Shown piece by piece: positions 9,166-18,154 of a stretch of DNA of 64,000 nucleotides (position 1 is the stretch's first letter; every line of letters begins with the position of its first letter). Origin of the DNA: CAYSPG01 sp964432885 (lineage in GTDB: Bacteria; Bacteroidota; Bacteroidia; AKYH767-A; OLB10); NCBI GenBank assembly GCA_964432885.1, contig CAYSPG010000001.1:248001-312000 (forward strand). The letters are read 5' to 3'. Both the position numbers and the translations under genes were made by a program. The notes beneath the pieces were generated by a model that was not told where the DNA came from, made no database searches, and saw only the letters and a program-made list of their open reading frames with translations.

Positions 9166-10161
9166 TTACTTAGTTATTAGCGCTTCCCTTATCTTCGTTT
9201 CTATTTCTTCGGCCAGTTCAATGTTATCACCAAAAAGTTGCTTAACGGAATCTCTGCCCTGCCCTAATTTTGTGTCGCCATAACTAAACCACGACCCACT
9301 TTTTTTAATCACATTCAGTTCAACACCCAAGTCAACAAGCTCTCCAGTTTTCGAAATTCCCTCACCGTACATAATATCAAACTCAGCAGTGCGAAACGGT
9401 GGAGCTACTTTGTTTTTTACCACTTTTACTTTGGTGCGGTTACCCGAAACACTTTCGCCATCTTTTATTTGCCCAATTCTTCTTATGTCAAGCCTTACCG
9501 ATGAATAATATTTTAATGCATTGCCACCAGTAGTGGTTTCGGGGTTACCAAACATAACACCTATTTTTTCGCGCAATTGATTTATAAAAATACAGCAACA
9601 TCGTGTGCGGCTAATGGTGGCAGTAAGTTTGCGCAATGCCTGCGACATTAGCCTGGCCTGCAACCCCATTTTGCTTTCGCCCATCTCCCCTTCTATTTCT
9701 GCTTTTGGTGTAAGTGCAGCCACCGAGTCAATTACAATAATATCGATAGCACCTGAACGGATAAGGTTATCGGCAATTTCCAATGCCTGCTCCCCATTGT
9801 CGGGTTGTGATATCAAAAGGTTTTCAATATCCACGCCTAGCTTTTGCGCGTAAAATCTGTCAAAGGCATGTTCTGCATCAATATAGGCTGCAATACCGCC
9901 CGTGCGCTGTACATTGGCAATGCAGTGTATGGCAAGTGTAGTTTTACCTGATGATTCGGGTCCATAAATCTCTACAACTCTTCCTTTTGGAATGCCACCT
10001 ATCCCTAATGCTACATCCAGCGAAATGCTTCCTGTTGAAATTGCTTCAACGGGTTCAACGGCTTCTTCGCCCATGCGCATAATGGTTCCTTTTCCGTATG
10101 TTTTTTCAATGCGTTCTATTGCTGCCTGCAATACCTTTTGTTTTTCTGTTGCTGTGCTCAT
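9166..10161 (-). CDS. recA: Recombinase RecA
   Basis: DNA-dependent ATPase that forms filaments on single-stranded DNA, catalyses strand exchange and triggers LexA or other repressor autocleavage. Walker A is GPESSGKT at residues 67-74, and the MAW-type core and L2-loop region (MFGNPETTTGGNALKYYSS) are intact. At 331 residues it is a little short: the acidic C-terminal tail seen in many RecA proteins is almost absent, ending in IETKIREALITK. It is transcribed alone from a promoter in the interval above 10161, where TTTCTTTG (minus strand, 10191-10198) approximates the -7 element. A terminator at 10297-10334 separates it from the upstream gene. No obvious SOS palindrome was identified. Confidence 0.98.
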   Translation of the reverse strand: MSTATEKQKVLQAAIERIEKTYGKGTIMRMGEEAVEPVEAISTGSISLDVALGIGGIPKGRVVEIYGPESSGKTTLAIHCIANVQRTGGIAAYIDAEHAFDRFYAQKLGVDIENLLISQPDNGEQALEIADNLIRSGAIDIIVIDSVAALTPKAEIEGEMGESKMGLQARLMSQALRKLTATISRTRCCCIFINQLREKIGVMFGNPETTTGGNALKYYSSVRLDIRRIGQIKDGESVSGNRTKVKVVKNKVAPPFRTAEFDIMYGEGISKTGELVDLGVELNVIKKSGSWFSYGDTKLGQGRDSVKQLFGDNIELAEEIETKIREALITK

Positions 10162-10296
10162 GATTGTATTATAATCTAAATGTTTACTTACAAAGAAAGG
10201 GGTTTAGTTATTAAATGCAATTTTTTTTATAAGATTTTGTTTTCAACAATTACAGAAGAGAATAAATAGCTGAAAAACTACTTTTTAATTATCAAA

Positions 10297-10334
10297 TACT
10301 AAAGCCCGTTTTAATAAAAAAACGGGCTTTAGTA
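10297..10334 (-). terminator. Terminator of the secreted-protein gene upstream of recA
   Basis: A perfect 16-bp inverted repeat, TACTAAAGCCCGTTTT with AAAACGGGCTTTAGTA, around a six-base loop. The GC core is flanked by A and T tracts. It sits 24 bases past the stop of the gene ending at 10358. Confidence 0.85.
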
Positions 10335-10357
10335 AGTATTAAGTATATGGTAAACAG

Positions 10358-11206
10358 TTATTTGTTTTTTCCGTCAGTTAGTCCCGGATCCATAGTTAAT
10401 GAAACTGTTTTTGGTGCAATGGCTACTATTTCGCTTTCACGAAAAGTTTCTTTCCACACCACCCACATGTTTGCAAACTGCATGTCAACAACGCTTGCCG
10501 GAATTTCGTAGTAGTAATTAAACTTATCATCTTCACCATCAGCAAGCAAAACTTGTTTGTCTTTTTGATTAGCCATTGCAAATTCCTGTCCGCTTTCTAT
10601 TCGCATCACAGCTTTACCAAGGCTAACCAACCCATAATGCTTGTTATCGTTTGCATAAGTTACCTTAAATCGAATGGCAGTTTGTTTTGTTTCTTTAGAA
10701 ATAGCCGTCATTAAAACTTTAAACGGACCTGTTTCAAAATCATTGGTGGAGGCGGGTAGTGTAAAGTCAGGAGCTTTAACCACAGTTCCCTTTGATGATA
10801 TACGGTAAAAGCCCTTAAAGTTTATAGTAAAACTTTGTGCATGAAAACGCGGATCGCCTGTTACACTTAACACGCGTGAGTTTTTATCCTTTGGATCAAT
10901 CAATTCATTTTTACCATTTATCATTGCAAGCCCGCCTTTGGGGTTGTAGGTGCCAAAGTCAAAAACAAATTCTGTTTCTTCGGGCTTATACAATATATAA
11001 TCGTTTGTTTTGTTAGTGATTTTAATTTTTAATTTACAGACATCTGACTTGGAATTGGCGTCAACAATCTCTACAGTAAGTTCGTCCGAATCAAACTTTT
11101 GGTTTTTATACCAGTATTCATAATTCGGGTTATCTTTTTTTTGTGCAAACGCAGAAGCAGCAAACATGATGGCTGCTGCCATCATTATTAATTTTAGTTT
11201 TTTCAT
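10358..11206 (-). CDS. Secreted protein of unknown function
   Basis: A 282-residue protein with a clear signal peptide (MKKLKLIMMAAAIMFAASAFA, cleaved before QKKDN). The mature part is beta-rich, with alternating hydrophobic residues (VCKLKIKITNKTNDYILY; FKVTYANDNKHYGLV) that suggest one or two Ig-like sandwiches. There are no extra Cys residues to suggest lipidation and no T9SS sorting domain, so it is probably periplasmic. I do not recognise the family. It has its own promoter (TACATTTG, minus strand, 11244-11251) and its own terminator, so it is a single-gene unit between recA and the UbiD gene. Confidence 0.75.
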   Translation of the reverse strand: MKKLKLIMMAAAIMFAASAFAQKKDNPNYEYWYKNQKFDSDELTVEIVDANSKSDVCKLKIKITNKTNDYILYKPEETEFVFDFGTYNPKGGLAMINGKNELIDPKDKNSRVLSVTGDPRFHAQSFTINFKGFYRISSKGTVVKAPDFTLPASTNDFETGPFKVLMTAISKETKQTAIRFKVTYANDNKHYGLVSLGKAVMRIESGQEFAMANQKDKQVLLADGEDDKFNYYYEIPASVVDMQFANMWVVWKETFRESEIVAIAPKTVSLTMDPGLTDGKNK

Positions 11207-11243
11207 TTTTAGTAAGTTTTGTTTTTTTTAAATTTTAACTTCG

Positions 11244-11251
11244 CAAATGTA
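11244..11251 (-). promoter_or_regulatory. -7 promoter element (TACATTTG) for the secreted unknown protein
   Basis: Exact TAnnTTTG match on the minus strand, 38 bases upstream of the ATG at 11206. This is the typical leader length for the phylum. No convincing -33 element was seen. Confidence 0.5.
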
Positions 11252-11310
11252 ATTTTTATGATAAATAGTTTTATAAAACTTTATGGCTTATATCAATAAC
11301 CATGCTGTTG

Positions 11311-11344
11311 AAAAACAATTTTGCTTTTGTTAACTCAAAAATCA
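11311..11344. repeat. Copy 1 of a 34-bp dispersed intergenic repeat
   Basis: The sequence AAAAACAATTTTGC followed by TTTTGTTAACTCAAAAATCA recurs at 47764-47797 with 32 of 34 bases identical. Both copies are intergenic. On the minus strand each reads as TGATnTTTGAGTTAACAAAAG, which partly resembles a -7 element. Confidence 0.6.
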
Positions 11345-11484
11345 TTATCTGCTTTTAATTGTTAAGTTAGATTAACATAAACGAAGGGAAGATATTTTAC
11401 ATTTTAGTTATATTGTAAGTAACACATTTTGTTTTTATCTGCTATAAGGGCCTTTACAGGCATTCATTGTAAGCATGTAGTATG

Positions 11485-11492
11485 TAGCTTTG
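11485..11492 (+). promoter_or_regulatory. -7 promoter element (TAGCTTTG) for the UbiD-family gene
   Basis: Exact TAnnTTTG match followed by CGC, 32 bases upstream of the GTG start at 11524. The position supports the GTG as translation start. An ATTG at 11466-11469 is a weak -33 candidate. Confidence 0.55.
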
Positions 11493-11523
11493 CGCTGAAA
11501 AACCCCAAAACCGCATTAGCACA

Positions 11524-13437
11524 GTGTATAAAAACCTACAGCACTTTATCAAAACCCTTGAGCAGGCAGGTGAACTTGTGCGCATCAAAGACTATGTAAA
11601 CCCTCATTTAGAGATAACCGAAATTACCGACCGCGTATCCAAGCACTACGGCCCTGCCCTGCTGTTTGAAAACACCGGCACCAATTTTCCGCTGCTTATA
11701 AACAGCATGGGTACCGAAAAGCGAATGGCCATAGCGCTTGGCGTAAACAAGTTGGATGATGTTGCAGCCGACATTGAGTACCTGTTTAAAAACCTTACCG
11801 CCCCCAAACATTCGTTCATTGATAAGCTAAAGATGCTTCCGCAACTTGGCGAAATAGCATCGTGGATGCCCAAAGAAATAGCGGGACGGGGAGAATGCCA
11901 GCAAGTGGTTATGCCAACCCCCGATGTTACCAAACTGCCCGTGCTTACCTGTTGGCCGCAGGATGGCGGGCCTTTTATTACGCTTCCAGTTATACAAACC
12001 CGAGACCCTCACACCGGCATACGCAACGTGGGCCTGTACCGCATGCAGGTATTTGGCCCTACACTTACTGCCATGCACTGGCACCGGCACAAGGTAAGCG
12101 CACGCCACTTTAATGAATATAAAAAGATGGGGCAAAAAATGCCGGTGGTTATTTCTCTGGGTGGCGACCCTGCTTACACCTACGCAGGCACAGCCCCCCT
12201 GCCAGACGGTGTGGATGAGTTTATGCTGGCCGGCTTTTTGCGTAAGCAAAAGGTGGAGTTGGTAAAATGTCTTACACAACCCATGAGCGTGCCGGCCGAT
12301 GCCGATATTATTATAGAAGGATACATTGACCCCTCTGAAGACTTTATACTAGAAGGCCCCTTTGGCGACCACACCGGCTACTACTCCCTGGCCGATTACT
12401 ACCCCCGGTTTCACATCACATGCATTACTCACCGCAAGGATGCAGTGTATCCTGCCACCATCGTGGGCATACCCCCACAGGAAGATGCGTGGATAGGTAA
12501 AGCCACCGAGCGCATCTTTATTGCCCCCATTAAAATGACCATGGTGCCCGAGATAGTGGACATGGTGATGCCAGTAGAAGGTGTGTTTCATAACATGGTG
12601 ATAGTAAAAATTAAGAAAGACTATCCCGGTCAGGCACTTAAGGTGATGAACTCTCTGTGGGGTGCTGGTCAAATGATGTTTACCAAAATGATGATTGTGG
12701 TGGATGGTGATGTAAACATTCATAACAACATGGAAGTGGCTACATACATATCAGATAATGTAAACCCTGCCACCGATTTGGTGTTTACCCAAGGCCCCAC
12801 CGATGTGCTTGACCACAGTTGCTCCAATATGGCCTTTGGCGGCAAGCTGGGTATTGACGGCACGCGCAAACTACCCGAAGAAGGTTTAACGTTTAACACT
12901 CAGGGGGCGGAGTTTGGCAACAATAAACAACAAATATCAAACATCAAACTACTTTTTCCCGAGATAAAGCAAATCAACTCCTCGCTGTTGGCCCGGGGTG
13001 TTTCAATCGTTTTTATTTCCATTGAGAAAAACAGGAAAAGACACGTAAAGGAAGTTGCCCAAAAACTATTTGCCATGCAGGAGTTTGCATCCATCAAGGT
13101 TGCTATTTTTGTAGAACATACCGTTGATGTAAACAACATTGCCGACACGGTTTGGCGCTTTGCCAACAACGTTGACCCAAAACGCGACCACATTATAATT
13201 TCTACTTCACTCGCTTTGGGGCATGGTTGGGATGGGGCTGTGGCATTTGACGGCACCCGCAAAACCAAAGAGCTTGACGGTTTTACCCGCGACTGGCCCA
13301 ACATCCTTGCCTCTGATATTAAAACCATCCAGCGCATTGATGAGCTATGGCCATGCCTGGGGCTGGGACCTTTTATCCATTCACCATCGCGCACGTACCT
13401 GCCGCAGATGTATGGAAGCGGGGCTGTGGCCACGTAA
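11524..13437 (+). CDS. ubiD: UbiD-family (de)carboxylase, probably menaquinone-pathway
   Basis: The 637-residue protein belongs to the UbiD family of prenylated-FMN decarboxylases. Motifs include IRNVGLYRMQVFGPTLTAMH, with the Arg that contacts the cofactor, and EGPFGDHTGYYSL, which carries the acidic residues of the catalytic Glu-Arg-Glu network. The C-terminal domain is complete. Bacteroidota make menaquinone rather than ubiquinone, so the likely substrate is an aromatic menaquinone precursor; this is inference from family and phylum. No UbiX-type flavin prenyltransferase is nearby. The start is GTG at 11524, 32 bases after a consensus -7 element. The gene is unusually GC-rich (37 of 60 bases at 12001-12060). 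It is convergent with rpsA. Confidence 0.9.
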   Translation: MYKNLQHFIKTLEQAGELVRIKDYVNPHLEITEITDRVSKHYGPALLFENTGTNFPLLINSMGTEKRMAIALGVNKLDDVAADIEYLFKNLTAPKHSFIDKLKMLPQLGEIASWMPKEIAGRGECQQVVMPTPDVTKLPVLTCWPQDGGPFITLPVIQTRDPHTGIRNVGLYRMQVFGPTLTAMHWHRHKVSARHFNEYKKMGQKMPVVISLGGDPAYTYAGTAPLPDGVDEFMLAGFLRKQKVELVKCLTQPMSVPADADIIIEGYIDPSEDFILEGPFGDHTGYYSLADYYPRFHITCITHRKDAVYPATIVGIPPQEDAWIGKATERIFIAPIKMTMVPEIVDMVMPVEGVFHNMVIVKIKKDYPGQALKVMNSLWGAGQMMFTKMMIVVDGDVNIHNNMEVATYISDNVNPATDLVFTQGPTDVLDHSCSNMAFGGKLGIDGTRKLPEEGLTFNTQGAEFGNNKQQISNIKLLFPEIKQINSSLLARGVSIVFISIEKNRKRHVKEVAQKLFAMQEFASIKVAIFVEHTVDVNNIADTVWRFANNVDPKRDHIIISTSLALGHGWDGAVAFDGTRKTKELDGFTRDWPNILASDIKTIQRIDELWPCLGLGPFIHSPSRTYLPQMYGSGAVAT

Positions 13438-13461
13438 CCGCAACCAACAGTACAGCTTTTA

Positions 13462-13499
13462 TAAAAAAAAAGCCCCTGCACACAAACTGTACAGGGGCT
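13462..13499 (-). terminator. Rho-independent terminator of rpsA
   Basis: On the minus strand an 8-bp stem, AGCCCCTG with CAGGGGCT (13471-13478 and 13492-13499), is followed immediately by nine T residues. The T-run is present only on the rpsA side, so the hairpin mainly serves rpsA rather than the convergent UbiD gene. Confidence 0.88.
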
Positions 13500-13530
13500 G
13501 TTAACTATCCGTTACCAGCAGTAAGTTAAA

Positions 13531-15342
13531 TTAATTGCCAGCGTTTTTTTCCTTATCCTCCAGGCTGCTTTTAAGGTCCGATAAAGCACTGATGTCGCCA
13601 AGCGTGGTACGCTCCTGCGATTCTTTAATCTTCTTAACGCTTTTATGCGCTTCCGAAGCTTCTTTGGCCTTTTCGTTTTGCACAGCCGCTTTTTCTGATG
13701 CTTTAGCTTCTTCAAACAGGCGCGAGTGCGAAGCAATTATCTTCTTGTTCTCTTTGCTAAACTCAATAATCTTAAAGTCTAATGTTTCTTCGCTTTTGGC
13801 ATGGGTGCCGTTTTCTTTTACCAGATGGCGGTATGGTGCAAATGCCTCAACTCCGTAAGCCGGAAATGTAACGGTGGCACCTTTATCGGTAACCTTGCCC
13901 ACGGTGCCTGCATGCACACTGTCAACCTTAAACACCGTTTCGTAGGTTTCCCAGGGGTTGTCTTCAAGCTGCTTGTGGCCCAGGCTAAGTCTGCGGTGTT
14001 CGCTGTCCACCTCAAGTACCACCACATCAATATTTTCGCCCACTTTGGTAAACTCGGCCGGGTGTTTAATTTTTTTGCTCCACGATAAATCGCTGATGTG
14101 TATAAGGCCGTCTATGCCTTCTTCCAGTTCAACAAATACGCCAAAGTTGGTTAAGCTGCGTACCTTGGCGGTATGCTTGCTGCCAACGGGATATTTCTCC
14201 AGGATATTGCCCCATGGGTCGGGCATAAGCTGCTTTAATCCCAACGACATTTTTCTGTCGTCTCTGTCAAGGGTAAGCACAATGGTTTCAATTTCATCAC
14301 CTACCTTTAAAAAGTCCTGCGGGCTGCGCAGGTGCTGGCTCCAGCTCATTTCCGATACGTGTATAAGGCCTTCCACTCCGGGTATAATCTCGATAAATGC
14401 ACCGTAGTCGGTAAGCACCACCACTTTGCCTTTTATCTTGTCGCCCACTTTTATGTTGGTATCCAATGCCTCCCAAGGCTGCGGGGTAAGCTGCTTTAAG
14501 CCAAGGGCAATGCGCTTTTTCTCTCCGTCAAAGTCTAGTATCACCACGTTTATCTTCTGGTCAAGCTTAAGCAGTTCTTCGGGATGATTTATACGTCCCC
14601 ACGAAATGTCGGTTATGTGCAGCAGTCCGTCAACACCGCCAAGGTCCATAAACACACCATACGAAGTTATGTTTTTTACGGTACCTTCAAGTACCTGTCC
14701 TTTTTCAAGCTTGCTCATAATCTCGCCCTTTTGCGCCTCTAACTCCTGCTCAATAAGTACTTTGTGAGATACCACCACGTTTTTAAACTCATGGTTAATT
14801 TTAACCACTTTAAACTCCATCGTTTTGCCTACAAAAATATCGTAGTCGCGTATTGGCTTTACATCTATCTGCGAACCGGGCAAAAATGCTTCAATGCCAA
14901 ATACATCCACTATCAATCCGCCTTTGGTACGGCATTTAACAAAACCCTGAATAATTTCATCTTTTTCGAGGGCGGCATTTACACGCTCCCACGATTTTAA
15001 GGCACGCGCCTTTTTGTGCGAAAGAATTAGCTGCCCGTTTTTATCTTCACGTGTTTCAACATATACTTCTACTTGGTCGCCTACTTTTAAATCAGGAAAG
15101 TGCCTGAACTCGCTCAGCGGCACCATGCCGTCTGATTTAAAGCCAATGTTAACAACCACTTCCCTGTCGTTCATGGCAAGGATGGTACCCATTTTAATCT
15201 CATGCTCTGTAAGCTCGCTAAGGGTTTGGTCGTACATGGCTTCCATACGGCTGCGCTCTTCCTGTTTGTAAACGTCAGATGTTTTGCCAACGTTATCCCA
15301 GTCAAACTCGGCTGGGGGCGTTGTGTTTTGTAATTCACTCAT
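13531..15342 (-). CDS. rpsA: 30S ribosomal protein S1
   Basis: RNA-binding protein of the small subunit that helps mRNA recruitment; it matters especially in Bacteroidota, where Shine-Dalgarno pairing is weak. Six S1 repeats are visible in order, e.g. VKNITSYGVFMDLGGVDGLL (third), VVVLTDYGAFIEI (fourth) and VRSLTNFGVFVELEEGIDGL (fifth). A charged Lys/Glu-rich tail follows. I place the start at the ATG at 15342 (MSELQNTTPPAEFDWD, 603 residues). A longer frame opens at 15438, but its first 32 codons cross a consensus promoter element at 15410-15417 and have no S1 character. A strong terminator ends the gene. The DNA is GC-richer than most of the window. Confidence 0.96.
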   Translation of the reverse strand: MSELQNTTPPAEFDWDNVGKTSDVYKQEERSRMEAMYDQTLSELTEHEIKMGTILAMNDREVVVNIGFKSDGMVPLSEFRHFPDLKVGDQVEVYVETREDKNGQLILSHKKARALKSWERVNAALEKDEIIQGFVKCRTKGGLIVDVFGIEAFLPGSQIDVKPIRDYDIFVGKTMEFKVVKINHEFKNVVVSHKVLIEQELEAQKGEIMSKLEKGQVLEGTVKNITSYGVFMDLGGVDGLLHITDISWGRINHPEELLKLDQKINVVILDFDGEKKRIALGLKQLTPQPWEALDTNIKVGDKIKGKVVVLTDYGAFIEIIPGVEGLIHVSEMSWSQHLRSPQDFLKVGDEIETIVLTLDRDDRKMSLGLKQLMPDPWGNILEKYPVGSKHTAKVRSLTNFGVFVELEEGIDGLIHISDLSWSKKIKHPAEFTKVGENIDVVVLEVDSEHRRLSLGHKQLEDNPWETYETVFKVDSVHAGTVGKVTDKGATVTFPAYGVEAFAPYRHLVKENGTHAKSEETLDFKIIEFSKENKKIIASHSRLFEEAKASEKAAVQNEKAKEASEAHKSVKKIKESQERTTLGDISALSDLKSSLEDKEKNAGN

Positions 15343-15409
15343 TGTGTAATTGTGTTTTTTTTTTAAATTGTTAGACATTATGTTAATTATGCCCTCAAAA
15401 AAGGGTCGG

Positions 15410-15417
15410 CAAAGATA
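15410..15417 (-). promoter_or_regulatory. -7 promoter element (TATCTTTG) of rpsA
   Basis: Exact TAnnTTTG on the minus strand, followed by CC. It lies 67 bases upstream of the ATG at 15342 and inside the longer open frame, which argues against the upstream start codon at 15438. Confidence 0.6.
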
Positions 15418-15443
15418 ACCTAATTGTTTAATTCTCAAAATGG

Positions 15444-16928
15444 TTATTTACCCACTGCCAAAGGCTTGTTTAGCCTTAAAATTAGGTAGGCAAAAAACAG
15501 CAGCAGTACCGTATTTACTGCAAACAAGCTTAGGCCGCTTAATGCAAACAGCGCCTGTATGCCCAGTGCGGAAAAGTAAACCAGCAATGCCATACCTATG
15601 TACATCAGGCATCCGGCCACATCATAAGGTATGGGGTAATGCCTTTGGCCCGTAATGTATGACAGCACCATCATAAAGGCATACGTTATAAGCGTAGCCC
15701 ATGCAGCACCCATGTATCCCATTACCGGTATCAGTAGAATAAGTAACAGCAAGGTGGCGGCAGCGCCTGCCATAGCAAACCATGCCCCGTAACGGGTTTG
15801 TCCTGTAAGTTTATACCACATGCTAAGGTTGTAAAATATACCCAAGCATAAGTTAGCCATCAGTAAAATGGGTACCACTGCCAGACCGCTTCTAAATCCT
15901 TCTCCTATAAAAAGTTTTATAACGTCAATGTATAGCATTACCCCTGTAAAAATAAATGAGCAGGTTATGATAAAGTACTTCATTACATGAGCGTACACAT
16001 TACGCTTGTTGCTGTTGTTTTTATGCTGCGCAAAAAAGAAAGGCTCTGCAGCATACCTAAACGTTTGTATAAACAACGTCATAATTACCGATAGCTTATA
16101 ACATGCGCTGTACACACCCAACTCGGCAAGTGCGGTTTTTGGGTTGGGGGCAAGGTATTTATACACCACACGGTCAAATGTTTCGTTTATCATCCCGGCA
16201 AAGCCGGCAATTAAAAGCGGAAATGCATACCATGCCATACGTTTAAGCATTTTTAAATCGGGCACATAATGTACAGCTTTAAATTCGGGCCACATCAGCA
16301 GAAGGGTTATGCCGCTTGCAAGCAGGTTGGAAATAAACACGTATCCCAGTCCTAATCCGGGAGCATACACCGTGTTGGCAATTTGGGTAAGAATACCGGC
16401 ATTGAGCTTTAAACTCCAGGGGCACAGCACCAAAAAAAACAGCGTAAAGCCAATATTGGCAAATATGTTTATAAGCTTAATAGCTGCAAACCGTTTGGCC
16501 CTGTTTTGCTGCCGTAAGCGCGCAAAAGGGATGGCGGCAATGGCATCAAAGGCAATAATTAAAGCCAGCCAGGTGATGTATTCAGGATGATTGGGATACT
16601 TTATGAACCCGGCAAGCGTATCATTAAACAGCACCATACCGCCTGCCAGCAAGAGCGATGTATAAAGCACAGCACTTACCGATGTAGAATATACCTTTGA
16701 CGAATCCTCCTCCTTTTGCATAAAATTAAAAAAGGCTGTTTCCATACCAAAGGTAAACAGGATAAGCAAAAAGGATGTGTATGAGTATAACTCCGACACC
16801 ACACCGTACTCGGCTTGCGAAAACACCCGTGTGTAAATTGGCACCAGCAGGTAGTTAAGCAGCCGTCCTACAATGCTGCTAAATCCGTAAACTGCAGTTT
16901 GTCCTGCCAGCTTTTTAAGTACACTCAT
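15444..16928 (-). CDS. Polysaccharide/lipid-linked oligosaccharide flippase (MATE/MVF-like)
   Basis: A 494-residue integral membrane protein with about 12-14 hydrophobic helices and the layout of Wzx/RfbX-type polysaccharide biosynthesis exporters, which flip undecaprenyl-linked glycans across the inner membrane. The N-terminal motif MSVLKKLAGQTAVYGFSSIV and the amphipathic first helix are typical. I chose the ATG at 16928. A longer frame opening at 17027 would overlap the acylphosphatase and add 33 residues with no family resemblance. The gene lies 22 bases downstream of the acylphosphatase and is probably cotranscribed with it. No glycosyltransferase genes are adjacent, so the transported glycan is unknown. 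Confidence 0.88.
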   Translation of the reverse strand: MSVLKKLAGQTAVYGFSSIVGRLLNYLLVPIYTRVFSQAEYGVVSELYSYTSFLLILFTFGMETAFFNFMQKEEDSSKVYSTSVSAVLYTSLLLAGGMVLFNDTLAGFIKYPNHPEYITWLALIIAFDAIAAIPFARLRQQNRAKRFAAIKLINIFANIGFTLFFLVLCPWSLKLNAGILTQIANTVYAPGLGLGYVFISNLLASGITLLLMWPEFKAVHYVPDLKMLKRMAWYAFPLLIAGFAGMINETFDRVVYKYLAPNPKTALAELGVYSACYKLSVIMTLFIQTFRYAAEPFFFAQHKNNSNKRNVYAHVMKYFIITCSFIFTGVMLYIDVIKLFIGEGFRSGLAVVPILLMANLCLGIFYNLSMWYKLTGQTRYGAWFAMAGAAATLLLLILLIPVMGYMGAAWATLITYAFMMVLSYITGQRHYPIPYDVAGCLMYIGMALLVYFSALGIQALFALSGLSLFAVNTVLLLFFAYLILRLNKPLAVGK

Positions 16929-16950
16929 ACAGTTATAATCATATCCAGCA

Positions 16951-17223
16951 TCAAAAGTACCTGATATTAAATGATGAAAAGTCCCGGTCAGGTATTTGTT
17001 TAATAACAAATGAATCAACACACGCATGTTCAGGCCCGTGATTGCACCAATCGATAAACCGGTTTAAATCTTCCTTAGCGCCTGTAGCTTGTATGTAAAC
17101 CGTACCGTCAGGCATATTGCGTACAAATCCGGTAATTCCGTTTTTTTCGGCAAACTGCTTGGTACTTTTCCTAAAAAACACTCCCTGTACCAATCCGTAC
17201 ACTGTTATTTCAACACTTTGCAT
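16951..17223 (-). CDS. acyP: Acylphosphatase
   Basis: A small cytoplasmic enzyme (90 residues from the ATG at 17223) that hydrolyses carboxyl-phosphate bonds. Both signatures are present: YGLVQGVFFRKST, with the catalytic Arg in the GxVQGVxxR loop, and GFVRNMPDGTVYI, with the catalytic Asn. The frame extends two codons further to a TTG at 17229; I prefer the ATG. The gene is first in a probable two-gene unit with the flippase and divergent from lemA. Confidence 0.92.
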   Translation of the reverse strand: MQSVEITVYGLVQGVFFRKSTKQFAEKNGITGFVRNMPDGTVYIQATGAKEDLNRFIDWCNHGPEHACVDSFVIKQIPDRDFSSFNIRYF

Positions 17224-17551
17224 ACACAATCAAATAGTATTTGGTGTTTAACAATATTTATTATTTATGCAGTCTAAATTATATATCATACTATAAAAAT
17301 AAAATCTTCAACTTGTAACTTTTAACGGTATGGTTTTGCAAAACATTATTGGGCATTTACTGTTTTATCGGGCATTAAGTAGTTAATACGAAGTACAAAG
17401 TTAAATTGTAAAGTTGCAACCCAACACATAAAACCAATTATATATATACTTTGCCAAAGCATTGTTGCATTTCACCCAATTTTAAAATAATATCAAAAAC
17501 ATAAAAATATTTTTGACCCCATCTAAAACCAATAATTAATTCAATAGATAT
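17224..17551. other. Divergent intergenic region between acylphosphatase and lemA
   Basis: These 328 AT-rich bases have no supported gene. TACTTTGC at 17447-17454, preceded by alternating TA steps, is a likely promoter element for lemA, about 100 bases before its start. Nothing comparable was recognised for the acylphosphatase direction. Confidence 0.45.
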
Positions 17552-18142
17552 ATGAGAAAAGGATTGATTGTACTTGCCGTGGTTGTAGTACTTGGCATAA
17601 TAATTTACCGCTTGTTTGCCGGTACCTACAACAACATGGTAACAAAAGAGGAAAACGTAAAAAGCCAATGGGCACAGGTAGAAAACCAGTATCAGCAACG
17701 GCTAGACCTTATACCCAACATTGTGGCCACAGTAAAAGGTGTTGCCGAATTTGAAAAAGGAACCCTTACCGCAGTGGTTGAAGCACGTGCCAGCGCCACA
17801 CAAATAAAAGTTGATCCTGATAAACTTACTCCCGAAAACATTCAAAAGTTTCAGGAAGCGCAAGGCCAGCTTTCCACCGCACTTGGCCGCTTGCTTATGG
17901 TTACCGAAAACTATCCTAACCTAAAAGCAAACCAAAACTTTTTAGAGTTGCAGGCAACCCTTGAAGGCACCGAGCGAAGAATAGCCGTAGCACGTAAAGA
18001 CTTTAATGATGCTGCACAGGATTTTAACACCTACATACGCAGGTTTCCACAAAACATGCTTAGCGGCATGTATGGATTTGCCACCAAAGGTTATTTTGAA
18101 GCCGACAAAGGCGCTAACAAAGCCCCCGAGGTTAAATTTTAA
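17552..18142 (+). CDS. lemA: LemA family membrane protein
   Basis: A 196-residue protein with one N-terminal membrane helix (about residues 4-22, LIVLAVVVVLGIIIYRLF) and a long helical domain typical of LemA (YNNMVTKEENVKSQWAQVEN, then QQRLDLIPNIVATVKG). The topology should place most of the protein outside the cytoplasmic membrane. LemA proteins are widespread and their biochemical role is unclear. It is the first gene of a unit with two TPM-domain genes: 12 bases to the next start, then a 4-base overlap. LemA next to TPM proteins is a recurrent arrangement in Bacteroidota, and I take the three products to act together at the membrane. Confidence 0.93.
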   Translation: MRKGLIVLAVVVVLGIIIYRLFAGTYNNMVTKEENVKSQWAQVENQYQQRLDLIPNIVATVKGVAEFEKGTLTAVVEARASATQIKVDPDKLTPENIQKFQEAQGQLSTALGRLLMVTENYPNLKANQNFLELQATLEGTERRIAVARKDFNDAAQDFNTYIRRFPQNMLSGMYGFATKGYFEADKGANKAPEVKF

Positions 18143-18154
18143 TTTGCCGCATCA

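Larger units (their letters stand above)
11207..11523. other. Divergent intergenic region with a dispersed repeat copy
   Basis: These 317 bases lie between the divergent secreted-protein and UbiD genes. They contain a minus-strand -7 element (11244-11251), a 34-base sequence repeated at 47764-47797 with two differences (copy here 11311-11344), and the plus-strand -7 element of the UbiD gene (11485-11492). No coding potential is visible. Confidence 0.6.

Noticed and set aside
11827..12279. 150-codon minus-strand frame inside the UbiD gene, and similar long frames opposite katG, rpsA, dnaJ and ubiD
   Set aside because: They are shadows of clearly homologous genes in GC-richer DNA, with no recognisable protein features.
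13531..15438. Longer S1 protein starting at 15438
   Set aside because: The extra 32 codons span an exact TATCTTTG promoter element (15410-15417) and have no S1 character; the conserved protein starts at 15342.
15444..17027. Longer flippase starting at 17027
   Set aside because: It would overlap the acylphosphatase gene by more than 70 bases, and the extra residues precede the typical first amphipathic helix.
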